Shown here piece after piece: positions 32,701 to 40,514 of a stretch of 64,000 nt of DNA. How positions within the stretch are numbered: position 1 is the stretch's first letter; every line of letters starts with the position of its first letter. The notes under the pieces were generated by a model, which saw only the letters and a list, made by a program, of their open reading frames with translations, did not search any database and was not told the DNA's origin. The translations under genes were made by a program, and so were the position numbers. This DNA comes from an uncultured delta proteobacterium (GTDB lineage Bacteria; Desulfobacterota; Syntrophia; Syntrophales; UBA8958), in contig CAISJV010000017.1 of assembly GCA_903885795.1 (NCBI GenBank), positions 1 through 64,000 of the forward strand. Direction: 5' to 3'.

Positions 32701-34561
32701 CACCATTTCGGTAGTGGTTTCTGAGTATCCGTCGCCCACGATCACGCTGGACGGTCCCAGAACGAGTATCGAGAGGGAAACAAAACGGTACTCGGTTGCT
32801 CACAATTCGAGTTTACCAGTTACAATCGAATGGGATGTCGATGGAGTCAAATACCATGACAGTCAGATTGACGTTACCTTCGCAAGACCGGGCACCTATA
32901 ACGTGGCTGTTACCGTCTATCCGAATACGTATCCTAATTCCAAAAAGACAGAGACTGTTTCGGTAATGGTTTCGGAATATACCGCACCCATGATCAGCAT
33001 AGCCGGTCCCGCAAAGAGTATCGAAGGGGAAACGAAACGATACTCGGTTACTCACAATTCAAGCTTACCTGTAACAATTGAATGGAAGATCGATGGCTCT
33101 GTGATCACTGGTGCTGTCGGCACTTCTGTTGACGCTACCTTCCCGGCAGCAGGCAGCTATGACGTAACAGTAACCGTCTATCCGACTGCTTATCCAAATT
33201 CTACCAGGACGGGGACTATCCCGGTAGTGGTTTCACTATATCCTTCTCCGACAATCACGATAGACGGCCCCAGAACAAGTAGCGTAGGGAAAACGGAACA
33301 ATATACGGTTACTGCCGGTTCGAGTATCCCTGTAACAACCGAATGGGATGTCAACGGCGTCAAATACCAGGGCACTTCTGTTGACGTTAGCTTCGCGACG
33401 GCGGGTAGCTATTACATGGGCGTCACCGTATATCCGACTGCATATCCCAATTCTAAAAGAACGGCAACGTTATTGGTATTGGCTTTGCAAATTAAAGAGC
33501 CGCTGGTCGCGCTCTCCACTATCAAGAGTGGTGAGGTAGGTTCTCCAATAAATCTCAGCGCAACGGTCAAGAGTATGAGCGAAGAATTACCACTCGTGGT
33601 GAAGTGGGAGATGCCTGACGGAACGAGTGTCGATGCCTTAACCGCGACATACACGCCGCGTCTGGAAGATGTGGGCAAAGCCACTTTCACATTTTCCGCA
33701 CATCCTGAAGGGCATCCGAATATCAAGAAAGAGGCGGCGTTACAAATTCCGATAACGAAATACGTTTTCCCCACTTTCAAACTCAAGGCTTACCACAAGC
33801 CGACCGGCATAGTGCCCTGGACAGTCATTTACGTCACGGACGCTAATCTCCTTGGCATTACCGAGAAGTTAAGTTATTCATGGGACATGGGCGATGGAGC
33901 GGTTATGCCGGATAAGAATAAGGCAACCCATACATATACCGAACCTGGCGAATATACGGTTACGCTGACTGTGAGCGACACGAGAGGCAATAGCAAAGTC
34001 GTCACTGACACGGTAAATGTAACGCCGGTGGCGCCGATCTCTATTGACTCCATTGCAGTTAAAGGCACAAACCAATACATGAGGGCGCCGGTGGTTGGCA
34101 TATTCAAGACGACTGTTTCCGGTGGTAATCCGAGGGTGGACCCTTATAGGACTTATGCCTGGACAGTCAACGGTCAGTCGACAGGACGAAATTCAAGTAC
34201 GACGACCTATACTTTCACGGAGCCTGGTACGAATGAGGTCGGTCTTACGGTGACATCAAAGAACGGACTTACTGGTTCAGGCACAACTACGGTTGAGATA
34301 GCTCCCAATATACCACCGGAATGTACGATTGAGGCCACGGATTATCCAGAGAGGAAGTACACGAAGCTCGTAGCAAAGTGCACTGATGCGGATGGCAGGA
34401 TTCGGGCGTTGAGTTGGGATCTTGGCAACGGTCAAACGGTAAAAGTCCAGACTGTGCTTGCCAAATACGCAGAAAGCGGAACATACACGGTATCATTGAC
34501 TGCAACAGACGATTCTGGCGGTTCGGTGACGGTTAGCAAGGACGTCCCGGTTCAAAGATAA
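29711..34561 (+). CDS. Giant secreted PKD/Ig-like repeat protein 2
   Basis: 1616 aa paralogue of the 900-aa protein: signal peptide ending AWA, a unique N-terminal module, about 12-13 tandem Ig-like repeats (openings APTVTLSGSTTSYVGETKQY, TPMITMAGPTTSYVGETKQY and similar) with one divergent module near 470-570 (SIGVPSSSATKSG), and the same C-terminal half (WDMGDGAVMPDKNKA, GTNQYMRAPVVGIFKTTVSG). Repeats differ by many point changes but keep frame, consistent with expansion by unequal crossing-over. Likely an extracellular stalk or mating adhesin. Confidence 0.85.
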   Translation: MKHLRKKLFLFVLSVLLMPVFAGIAWAATVNGPATLYHGDVGAYTVSNYGSNTSCSWSWKIAVSPYTTINSSTKLPSATMYSNYYSDPGKYSMQVSCTGGTTSAGQKAVTIVAMPAPTITGPITAVTGATNQYTAVQHTVTTNYVSWAVDGTVISAGPAAPLSQTFSTLGDHTVTAKVYSVNNAANANASTNITVTVAPQAPTITLAGPATSIVGETKQYTVTHNSTDPVTIEWKLNGTVIDEAVGTSVDIPFPTSGTHNVAVSVYPPGYPSAVATKSTSVVVSEYPAPTVTLSGSTTSYVGETKQYSVTHDASLPITIEWTLNGTVIEGATGASVDIPFATAGTQNVAVFVYPTEYPTSVATKSTSVVVSEPPAPAVTLTGPSTAYVGDTKTYTATATSVTGDPMTLEWMQYFDPSAPNYNGTFIAGGLTLDLNCPFAKSDQIWVKAYPTGYPSQATLKSLSLVVSPRPAPTVSIGVPSSSATKSGPISYVATYTNVGTVTLADTNVTLNKTGTANGVLAVSGTGNLTRTVTISTISGDGTLGISIASGTAINETGNSAAAGPSTTFTVDNIPTITLTGPAMSIEGETKRYSVTHNSSLPVTIEWKLNDVVIEGITGTTADILFPVAGSQNVAVTVYPNASPISTATGTTQVTVSGYPAPTVTLTGPTTSIVGETKQYSVTHNSGDPATIAWSLNGVVIEGAVGASVDIPLATAGTYTIAVTVYPTAYPNSKGTSTKTVAVSEYPTPMITMAGPTTSYVGETKQYTMTSTSTDPLTIAWTLDGTVIDGAVGASVDIPFTTVGTQSVVVSVYPTAYPDAVTTKSTSVVVSEYPAPTITIGGPTTSTVGETKQYTVTHDSSLPVAIAWSLNGTVIDGATATSVDIPFTMVDIQNVGVTVNPTAHPNSKRTSTVSVFVSEYPAPMITIAGSTTSMVGETKRYTVTSTSTDPLTIAWSLNGTVIDGAVGAYVDIPFATAGSQNAAVTVYPTAYPNSKATSTISVVVSEYPSPTITLDGPRTSIERETKRYSVAHNSSLPVTIEWDVDGVKYHDSQIDVTFARPGTYNVAVTVYPNTYPNSKKTETVSVMVSEYTAPMISIAGPAKSIEGETKRYSVTHNSSLPVTIEWKIDGSVITGAVGTSVDATFPAAGSYDVTVTVYPTAYPNSTRTGTIPVVVSLYPSPTITIDGPRTSSVGKTEQYTVTAGSSIPVTTEWDVNGVKYQGTSVDVSFATAGSYYMGVTVYPTAYPNSKRTATLLVLALQIKEPLVALSTIKSGEVGSPINLSATVKSMSEELPLVVKWEMPDGTSVDALTATYTPRLEDVGKATFTFSAHPEGHPNIKKEAALQIPITKYVFPTFKLKAYHKPTGIVPWTVIYVTDANLLGITEKLSYSWDMGDGAVMPDKNKATHTYTEPGEYTVTLTVSDTRGNSKVVTDTVNVTPVAPISIDSIAVKGTNQYMRAPVVGIFKTTVSGGNPRVDPYRTYAWTVNGQSTGRNSSTTTYTFTEPGTNEVGLTVTSKNGLTGSGTTTVEIAPNIPPECTIEATDYPERKYTKLVAKCTDADGRIRALSWDLGNGQTVKVQTVLAKYAESGTYTVSLTATDDSGGSVTVSKDVPVQR

Positions 34562-34717
34562 CATCCCCCCCGCACCATGGAAGGGGGGAGCGGGAGAAAC
34601 GGCCCGCCAGCGCCGAAAATGCCCGACTAAAACGGTGCAGTTTTCTGTTCTAAAGTTAGGTGCTCAACACAGTGGTTGTCCTCTGGCCTAGCAATAACAG
34701 GCCAGGAAAAAAGTAAC

Positions 34718-34755
34718 GGCCGGATTGGGGATATTTCTCCTGTCCGGCCTTTTTT
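34718..34755 (+). terminator. Terminator after PKD gene 2
   Basis: Perfect GGCCGGA/TCCGGCC stem with T6. The traL-traE-traK genes downstream therefore need their own promoter, probably the adjacent motif. Confidence 0.85.
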
Positions 34756-34765
34756 ATGGTCGGCA

Positions 34766-34776
34766 AGAAGTAATAT
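34766..34776 (+). promoter_or_regulatory. AGAAGTAATAT motif before traL
   Basis: Variant of the element motif directly after the terminator and 33 bp before the traL ATG, where a promoter is required. Confidence 0.45.
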
Positions 34777-34808
34777 AGAAGAAACATCAGAAAAGAAATG
34801 AGGAGTCG

Positions 34809-35078
34809 ATGACGCACATTGCACGCTACATAGATGACCCGCCGCAAATATTCTTTTGGCAGGTAGATGAGTTTATAGTTTTTGGATCCTGTTTCGCTCT
34901 TGGCACCATGGCTGGATCGCCCACCATAATGATAGCGCTTGGATGCACCCTGGCGTATTTCCTGTCGAGGATCAAGGCGGGCCGAGCGGACGGTTTTTTT
35001 CAGCACATTTTATACTGGTCTGCTGGTCTGCCGCTGAAGGGATGCCCTCCCAGTTATATTCGTTCGTATATCGAATAA
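34809..35078 (+). CDS. traL: TraL-family T4SS inner-membrane protein
   Basis: 89 aa. Family opening ARYIDDPPQIFFWQVDEF followed by two close hydrophobic segments (FGSCFALGTMAGSPTIMIALGCTLAYFL) and a basic end. In F-type systems TraL is needed for pilus assembly. Followed by traE and traK. Confidence 0.85.
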   Translation: MTHIARYIDDPPQIFFWQVDEFIVFGSCFALGTMAGSPTIMIALGCTLAYFLSRIKAGRADGFFQHILYWSAGLPLKGCPPSYIRSYIE

Positions 35079-35096
35079 TCGAACAGGAGACGTGTA

Positions 35097-35717
35097 GTGC
35101 AATATAACAAATGGATAAGGGACTGGAAGACGGCGCTGGCGGAAAATTTCTTTCTCCGTTCCCTGTGCCTGCTGCTTGGCATTGGCCTGATTCTGAACGC
35201 AACCGTGTTCAGGTCGAAGGAACGTATCATCATTTCGCCTCCGCAGATTACGAAGGAATTCTGGCTTGAAGCGAACAAGGCATCACCGGAGTATTTGGAG
35301 CAGATGGGGGCTTTCTTTGCGACGTTGGGCGGCAATCTGTCCCCGGCGAGCGCCGAATTCAATGTGTCAACTCTACTGGGCTATATAAACTCCCCTTCAC
35401 ACGCCGAGATGAAACGCGACTTGTCAGCCCAGGCGCAGTACATCAAAAAGCACAATATCACCCAGGCATATTTCCCTTCGGCGATGAATGTTGATCGAGA
35501 AAATGGCGTCGTAAGCGTGACAGGGGAGGTTGTGCGGAATATCGGAACGGTTAGAATAGACAAAGAAGAAATGGTGATACGCATGAAGTTCACAATGGAC
35601 AACTACAAGCTCTGGCTACAGGAATTCTACACGGAATATCCTGGCCGCAGCAAGGAAGACAAAGACAAAGGACATAACAAAGCCACAGAAAAGGCAAAGA
35701 CAAAGGACATCCCATGA
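35097..35717 (+). CDS. traE: TraE-family (VirB5/8-like) T4SS protein
   Basis: 206 aa from a GTG. One N-terminal transmembrane helix (SLCLLLGIGLILNATV) and a periplasmic domain starting IIISPPQITKEFWLEANKAS and ending MKFTMDNYKLWLQEFYTEYP. Lys-rich tail. Overlaps traK by four bases. Confidence 0.85.
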   Translation: MQYNKWIRDWKTALAENFFLRSLCLLLGIGLILNATVFRSKERIIISPPQITKEFWLEANKASPEYLEQMGAFFATLGGNLSPASAEFNVSTLLGYINSPSHAEMKRDLSAQAQYIKKHNITQAYFPSAMNVDRENGVVSVTGEVVRNIGTVRIDKEEMVIRMKFTMDNYKLWLQEFYTEYPGRSKEDKDKGHNKATEKAKTKDIP

Positions 35718-36514
35718 AAATATTCGCGTTATCGCTACTGACCATTGTGATTGTTGCGGGCGTGTTCGCCGCAAAAGTATCGGCACTGCAAACATTGACT
35801 CTCACGGAAGGGGCAACGAAGTTCGTGGACATATCCCAGAAGGATCTGAACGTCATCAAGGTGCCCACGGCAGCCGGCCTCAAGGCATACACGACCAGCC
35901 GAATATTGGACGTCAAGGTGGAAGGCGACAGCATTTACATCAATCTGCTGGACAAGACAGTTACTGCGCCGCAGGAATTGTTTGTGGTGGCGGGGACGGG
36001 TACCTATCTGTTGATGCTGACACCCAAAGGGGTTCCCGCTGAAATGGTCGTTGCCCGGATACCGGCGGAGACGCTTCATGATGCGGAACAGTGGGAAAAG
36101 AGCCAAGATCATGTATCCGGCCTCAAGGAGCTGATTAAGGCCATGTATCTTGAGATTCCGCCGATGGGGTTCAGCGTGACCACGGAAAAGCGGGATGCGA
36201 CTACCTGGCTTGGCACGCAGCGGCAAGTCGTTGCCCGATATATAGGTGCGTCCCTGGAAGGCGAAGTTCATGAACTAAAGAACGTTTCCGACAAACCGAT
36301 TCGTGTAGTTGAAAACGAGTTTTACGATCGGGGCGTTCTGTCTGTCTCGATTGAGCGCTATGAGATCCCTCCGGGTGAACGCACGGCAATTTATATTGTC
36401 AGTCGTTCCGCCACACAGCGGGAGATGGACAAAATGCTTAAAAAATACAACCCACTGGACGTCTTGGGAGGAGGGGCAAAAAGAGGAGGGACGGTAACCT
36501 CAAACAAACCATGA
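35714..36514 (+). CDS. traK: TraK/VirB9-family secretin-like core protein
   Basis: 266 aa. Signal peptide, TraK domain starting QTLTLTEGATKFVDISQKDLN with TYLLMLTPKGVPAE, and a C-terminal beta domain (VVENEFYDRGVLSVSI) that contacts TraB and TraV. Its stop overlaps the next gene (ATGA). Confidence 0.85.
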   Translation: MKIFALSLLTIVIVAGVFAAKVSALQTLTLTEGATKFVDISQKDLNVIKVPTAAGLKAYTTSRILDVKVEGDSIYINLLDKTVTAPQELFVVAGTGTYLLMLTPKGVPAEMVVARIPAETLHDAEQWEKSQDHVSGLKELIKAMYLEIPPMGFSVTTEKRDATTWLGTQRQVVARYIGASLEGEVHELKNVSDKPIRVVENEFYDRGVLSVSIERYEIPPGERTAIYIVSRSATQREMDKMLKKYNPLDVLGGGAKRGGTVTSNKP

Positions 36515-36735
36515 GGAGAATTATTAGGTGCATACGGATTAACAGGGACATATGGGAACGCACACGCAATGCAGTGAAGGAGGACAAAACCTTCATCAGC
36601 CACGTAATCGAGGCGCTGTTAGGGTCGTATCTCTCGAACAGAACTTGGGAAATACTCATGAAAGGCATTTCTCCAAAACAGGCCACCCGGAAAGAAGATG
36701 ACGAACACGATGCAAAGCCTGCGAATAAAAATTGA
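36511..36735 (+). CDS. Small possible ribbon-helix-helix protein
   Basis: 74 aa. The short start strand RCIRINRDIWERTRNAVKE and helix TFISHVIEALLGSYL resemble RHH/CopG regulators. Coupled to traK by ATGA and overlapping the RecD2 start. A relaxosome accessory or regulatory role is possible. Confidence 0.5.
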   Translation: MRRIIRCIRINRDIWERTRNAVKEDKTFISHVIEALLGSYLSNRTWEILMKGISPKQATRKEDDEHDAKPANKN

Positions 36736-38992
36736 CCGGGTGCCCTATGCCGATCCTGCAAGCGGCTTCGTCGTGATGCGAGGGCGTGAAGGGACAAATC
36801 AGGTACTGACGGCTATAGGCATCTTGCCTGATGTGATGACTAACACGGACATTGCCGGTAACGAATACGAGTTGCTAGGCGACTGGAAGACGGATGCCAA
36901 ATACGGCAGGCAGTTCGCCTTCGTTAAGGGACGGATGATCGGCAATCAACTGCTTTATTTTCTTACCAAAGTGGTCAAGGGCCTGGGGGAAATTCTTGTC
37001 ACTGAAATTATTGCCCAATATGGCGAGTCCCGGCTTATTGAGATTTTGGAGAAGGAGCCTGAGCTTCTTTTGGAACACAAGGGGATCAAGGCCAAGAAAC
37101 TCTCCAAGATCAAGTCGTCTTGGGAGAAACAGAAAAGTCTGCGGGAATTGTCCGACTATCTTCTTCCTGCAGGCGTCACGCCGAATCTTCTTGTGCGCGC
37201 TTACAACCAGTTTGGCGTCAACGCGGTGCATAAGATCAGGGAGAACCCCTACTGTCTTACCGAGATTACAGGCATCGGCTTCAAGTCCGCCGACAATGTA
37301 GCCCGTAAGCTTGACATAGCCTTCGACTCGCCGTTTCGCCTCCGGGCCGCTATATTGTATGTTCTTCAAACAGCGGCGGACGAGAAGGGGCATACCTGCC
37401 TACCCTTTGAGGATCTATTTGCCGGTATGCGGGAAATCCTTAATGCGGAAGGGATGGAGGTATCCGAGAACCTCATGAGAAGCGCCCTGGATTATCTCGC
37501 TGGTACAGGGAATCTATTCTCCGATGATGCCGGGGTGTCTATTGTTTTCTACCGTCAGATGGAGAAATGGCTTCTTTCATTCTTCAGGGGCAGATCGACC
37601 GCGTTGAATAATCCCATAGTTGATCCTGATAAAGCGGAGCAATACATAGCCCGGTCCCAGAACATCCTGGGATTCTCTTTTTCCCTTGAGCAGAAGGAAA
37701 TCATCAACCGGATAGCGGCAGGCCGCAGCCGTGTTTATGCGCTACTGGGTTACGCTGGAACAGGGAAATCCACCATTTCCCGGCCCATTCTTGACTTTCT
37801 GGCGGAATACCATTGCCGCCGCGACGATATTGTCTGTTGTGCGTTTACGGGCATGGCCTCAGCAAGGATCAAGAAGCTCACCGGCTATCCATCGTACACC
37901 ATTCACACCCTTCTCAAGTATAAAGGCGAAAACCAGTTCGTTTACAACCGTGAGAACAGGCTTCCTCACCGGGTGATTCTGCTTGACGAGGCAAGCATGG
38001 TGAATCTCCCTCTTTTTTATCGGCTTGCCCAAGCGGTGGCTGATGACGCCACATTTATCATGGTGGGCGATCCGGCGCAGCTTCCCCCCATCGGAGCGGG
38101 CAACGTCTTTTGCGACATTACGGCAAAGGAATCTTTCCCGAAAACGACCCTCACTTCCATTTTCCGACAGAGCAGCAATTCCGTACTGGTACATTTCGCA
38201 AACATCATCCGTCGAGGCATCATGCCCGCTGAGTACGCCTCAGCGGACTATCTGGACTTCTCTTTCCAACTTCAGAACATTCCCAGTTACTTCAATCTGA
38301 AGAAGGAACTGCCTGAACTGGCGATCAAGAAAATAAGGGACGAAAACAACGAGAAGATAAGGGACAAGATCATAGACGTCGCCTCCTTGATGATTACTCA
38401 TCTATCCCATCCCTCCTGGGAATTTCAGGTTTTGACGCCTGTGCGCAGGGGCATATTGGGTACTGAAGCCCTCAACCCGGCCTTGCAGAACATCCTCAAT
38501 CCTCGCGGGAGTAATCCCATCGAGGTGTTTGGAATTACGCTTCGTGAAGGTGACAAGGTGGTGCATCTGCGGAATAAGGATATGGATACGGCGATATACG
38601 ACCAGGGCATTTTCGCCCGTGACAGGGATACGTTCGACAAGCAACGGGTATTCAACGGGAGCGTGGGTCTCGTCATAAAAATCGATGCCGAAAATGACGA
38701 GTTTTTCGTCCTCTATCCCGAACGACTCCTTGTCCGGTATGACTTCGACCAGATTCAGGATCTGATCGACCTTGCCTATTGCCTCACAGTCCATAAAGCA
38801 CAGGGCAGCCAATACAAGTATGTCGCTATACCGCTGAGCAATAGCCACTATATGATGTTAAACAACAAATGGTTTTACACAGCCCTCACCCGTGCGGAGA
38901 AGAAGGTGTTTCTCATAGGCCAGGATTACGCCTTCCGCCGGGCCTGCACGAACATCGACACGGCCCGTCGGCGGACCTTTATGGTGAGGTAG
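36698..38992 (+). CDS. recD2: RecD2-family 5'-3' DNA helicase
   Basis: 764 aa. N-terminal OB-like segment (RVPYADPASGFVVMRG), helix-hairpin-helix repeats (GITGIGFKSADNVARKL), then an SF1B core: LLGYAGTGKST, Walker B VILLDEASMV, MVGDPAQLPPIGAGNVF, and the late YCLTVHKAQGSQY and TALTRAEKKVFLIG motifs. RecD2 proteins unwind DNA without RecBC. In conjugative elements they may assist strand processing; no relaxase domain is visible here. Confidence 0.9.
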   Translation: MTNTMQSLRIKIDRVPYADPASGFVVMRGREGTNQVLTAIGILPDVMTNTDIAGNEYELLGDWKTDAKYGRQFAFVKGRMIGNQLLYFLTKVVKGLGEILVTEIIAQYGESRLIEILEKEPELLLEHKGIKAKKLSKIKSSWEKQKSLRELSDYLLPAGVTPNLLVRAYNQFGVNAVHKIRENPYCLTEITGIGFKSADNVARKLDIAFDSPFRLRAAILYVLQTAADEKGHTCLPFEDLFAGMREILNAEGMEVSENLMRSALDYLAGTGNLFSDDAGVSIVFYRQMEKWLLSFFRGRSTALNNPIVDPDKAEQYIARSQNILGFSFSLEQKEIINRIAAGRSRVYALLGYAGTGKSTISRPILDFLAEYHCRRDDIVCCAFTGMASARIKKLTGYPSYTIHTLLKYKGENQFVYNRENRLPHRVILLDEASMVNLPLFYRLAQAVADDATFIMVGDPAQLPPIGAGNVFCDITAKESFPKTTLTSIFRQSSNSVLVHFANIIRRGIMPAEYASADYLDFSFQLQNIPSYFNLKKELPELAIKKIRDENNEKIRDKIIDVASLMITHLSHPSWEFQVLTPVRRGILGTEALNPALQNILNPRGSNPIEVFGITLREGDKVVHLRNKDMDTAIYDQGIFARDRDTFDKQRVFNGSVGLVIKIDAENDEFFVLYPERLLVRYDFDQIQDLIDLAYCLTVHKAQGSQYKYVAIPLSNSHYMMLNNKWFYTALTRAEKKVFLIGQDYAFRRACTNIDTARRRTFMVR

Positions 38993-38998
38993 GAAATT

Positions 38999-39469
38999 GT
39001 GGAATTCCTGTTTCGACATCCAGGCGTAACGATGCTCGCAATGACTCTCTGGTGGGTTCTGCCTTTGTTCGCTGTGAACATAATGGCACATCCGTTTCTT
39101 CCGCACCTCCAATCTCATTTGCTCTATATCGTCATTATTATGTTTTCCGTAAGCGCGGCAATCAGTCTAAGCACCGTCCGCACAACTACCAATGTCTGGG
39201 GCGACGCAACAAACTGGGGCCGATATCATCTCCTCTGCACTGCCTACACCATTCAGATGATTGTCACTCTCCTGATCGTGCTGGTACTCGATGCCTTCCG
39301 CCTGATCGGGCATTACGGGGGTGGTCCGGAGGTGAGCGTCGAGATGCTGTTTATCCCGTCCGCGCTGCTGTATTTTGTACTAGGCGTTTTCGTCAGATGG
39401 GGATGCAATGTTGGGAATTGGATCAGACAGCGACAGCGTATTCAGATAATGAGGCGGACCAGGAAGTAG
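38999..39469 (+). CDS. Integral membrane protein of unknown function
   Basis: 156 aa from a GTG with AGGAAA. About four transmembrane helices and a basic C-terminus (RQRQRIQIMRRTRK). No family recognised; its place between transfer and integration genes suggests an accessory or exclusion role, without direct evidence. Confidence 0.55.
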   Translation: MEFLFRHPGVTMLAMTLWWVLPLFAVNIMAHPFLPHLQSHLLYIVIIMFSVSAAISLSTVRTTTNVWGDATNWGRYHLLCTAYTIQMIVTLLIVLVLDAFRLIGHYGGGPEVSVEMLFIPSALLYFVLGVFVRWGCNVGNWIRQRQRIQIMRRTRK

Positions 39470-39556
39470 CCAGACTGCAGAGAACTTTGCGGCAAAATGA
39501 CGCTGCGGCCAGGCCGTAGTTAAAACGAAATGAAACGGCAAGCATAAGGAGAGAAA

Positions 39557-39769
39557 ATGGATCGACCTGTCTTGAACGAAATATCGCTTGAACATGTAAA
39601 AAACGCATTCATAAGCGGTATGCCTTCGGAGAATATCCCGATTTTCCCGATGAACCAGGGGCAATGGAATTTGATGCTCCAGGCGGTATATGACCAGGGT
39701 ATAAATTTACTGGAATTGGATGACAACAATAGGGCGGTGAGAGCTTACCGGCGGAAATTGGGCACGTAG
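39557..39769 (+). CDS. Small hypothetical protein
   Basis: 70 aa, acidic and helical, behind AAGGAGAG. Directly followed (TAG/ATG) by the broken gene at 39770. No family recognised. Confidence 0.5.
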   Translation: MDRPVLNEISLEHVKNAFISGMPSENIPIFPMNQGQWNLMLQAVYDQGINLLELDDNNRAVRAYRRKLGT

Positions 39770-40130
39770 ATGGTTAAACAATCCGACATACCATTTGTAC
39801 CAGCAACAGTTCCCTGCGGGAAGTTGCGGTAAATGCCGACGCGAAGTGTTTGCAGTAAGAAGCGAGATAATGCTGAAAGAAGAAGAAATTTTATCAGACA
39901 GGCGGCACCGCTACGGGGGATGGATTCACGTCATTTTTATGATCAAGGTTGGACTTTTAATTCTTGGTGCCTGGATCGTTTATCAGTCATGGCAGGAGGG
40001 AATGTTAGAGGAGGACATGACAAGGTATGCGAACGAGATAATTGAAGTCGTGAAAACCACATTCCTGAAAATAGAGAATCCAGGTCAACTATCACCCAAT
40101 GGAAGTAATATAGGGATATATAGGAGGTAG
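39770..40130 (+). pseudogene. Small zinc-ribbon/membrane protein broken by a 10-bp duplication
   Basis: From ATG 39770 the frame reads MVKQSDIPFVPATVPCGK and stops at TAA within ten codons after. A second frame gives CGKCRREVFAVRSEIMLKEEE, a transmembrane helix (MIKVGLLILGAWIVYQSW) and a helical tail. At the junction TGCGGGAAGT is followed by the near-copy TGCGGTAAAT; removing one unit restores VPCGKCRREVF. Translation may restart at ATG 39870. Confidence 0.55.
40101..40111 (+). promoter_or_regulatory. GGAAGTAATAT motif before the last element genes
   Basis: A copy of the element motif at the 3' end of the preceding gene, 26 bp before the next GTG. Confidence 0.4.
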
Positions 40131-40137
40131 CCATTGA

Positions 40138-40374
40138 GTGCGATGGGATCTGCGTGTACGCGGAGCTGCTGCCCCTTTTAAATTTATGGTTAAACAGAAG
40201 ATCGCTAAGGCTAAACAGGATGAGTCTATCGACTTACATGAACCTCCAACTACCTATTTGTGTAAGGTTTACCGAACCGTATCCCAATACTGTCGACAAC
40301 GATACAAAAAATATTCGACGTCTATCCGGAAAGAAACGGAAGCCAGATCTGGTCCCGATCCTCCTCAGCCATGA
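40138..40374 (+). CDS. Small basic hypothetical protein
   Basis: 78 aa from a GTG ten bases after AGGAGG. Basic throughout (KQKIAKAKQDES, CRQRYKKYSTSIRKE). It could be an excisionase-like protein by location before the integrase, but no HTH is clear. Confidence 0.4.
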   Translation: MRWDLRVRGAAAPFKFMVKQKIAKAKQDESIDLHEPPTTYLCKVYRTVSQYCRQRYKKYSTSIRKETEARSGPDPPQP

Positions 40375-40514
40375 TCGCCGAACATCAAAGGGCGGTGGAC
40401 ATGTGAATTATTCACGGCGTGGCCCGGCCATACGGGACTCAAAGAAAGATGAACTTGACACTATCAGTCGATAAATTTTATAATCCCCCTAACAAACTCG
40501 AGGGGGTGAGGTGT

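Larger units (their letters stand above)
34556..34808. repeat. Modular intergenic repeat, copy 3 (partial)
   Basis: AGATAACATCC (34556) runs into a CCCCCC...CACCATGG...GGGGGG hairpin similar to the one after the OmpA-like gene, then a terminator and an AGAAGTAATAT motif. The CCCCCCGTCGGGCGC block and second GATAACATCC are absent, so only the downstream half is repeated. Confidence 0.7.
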
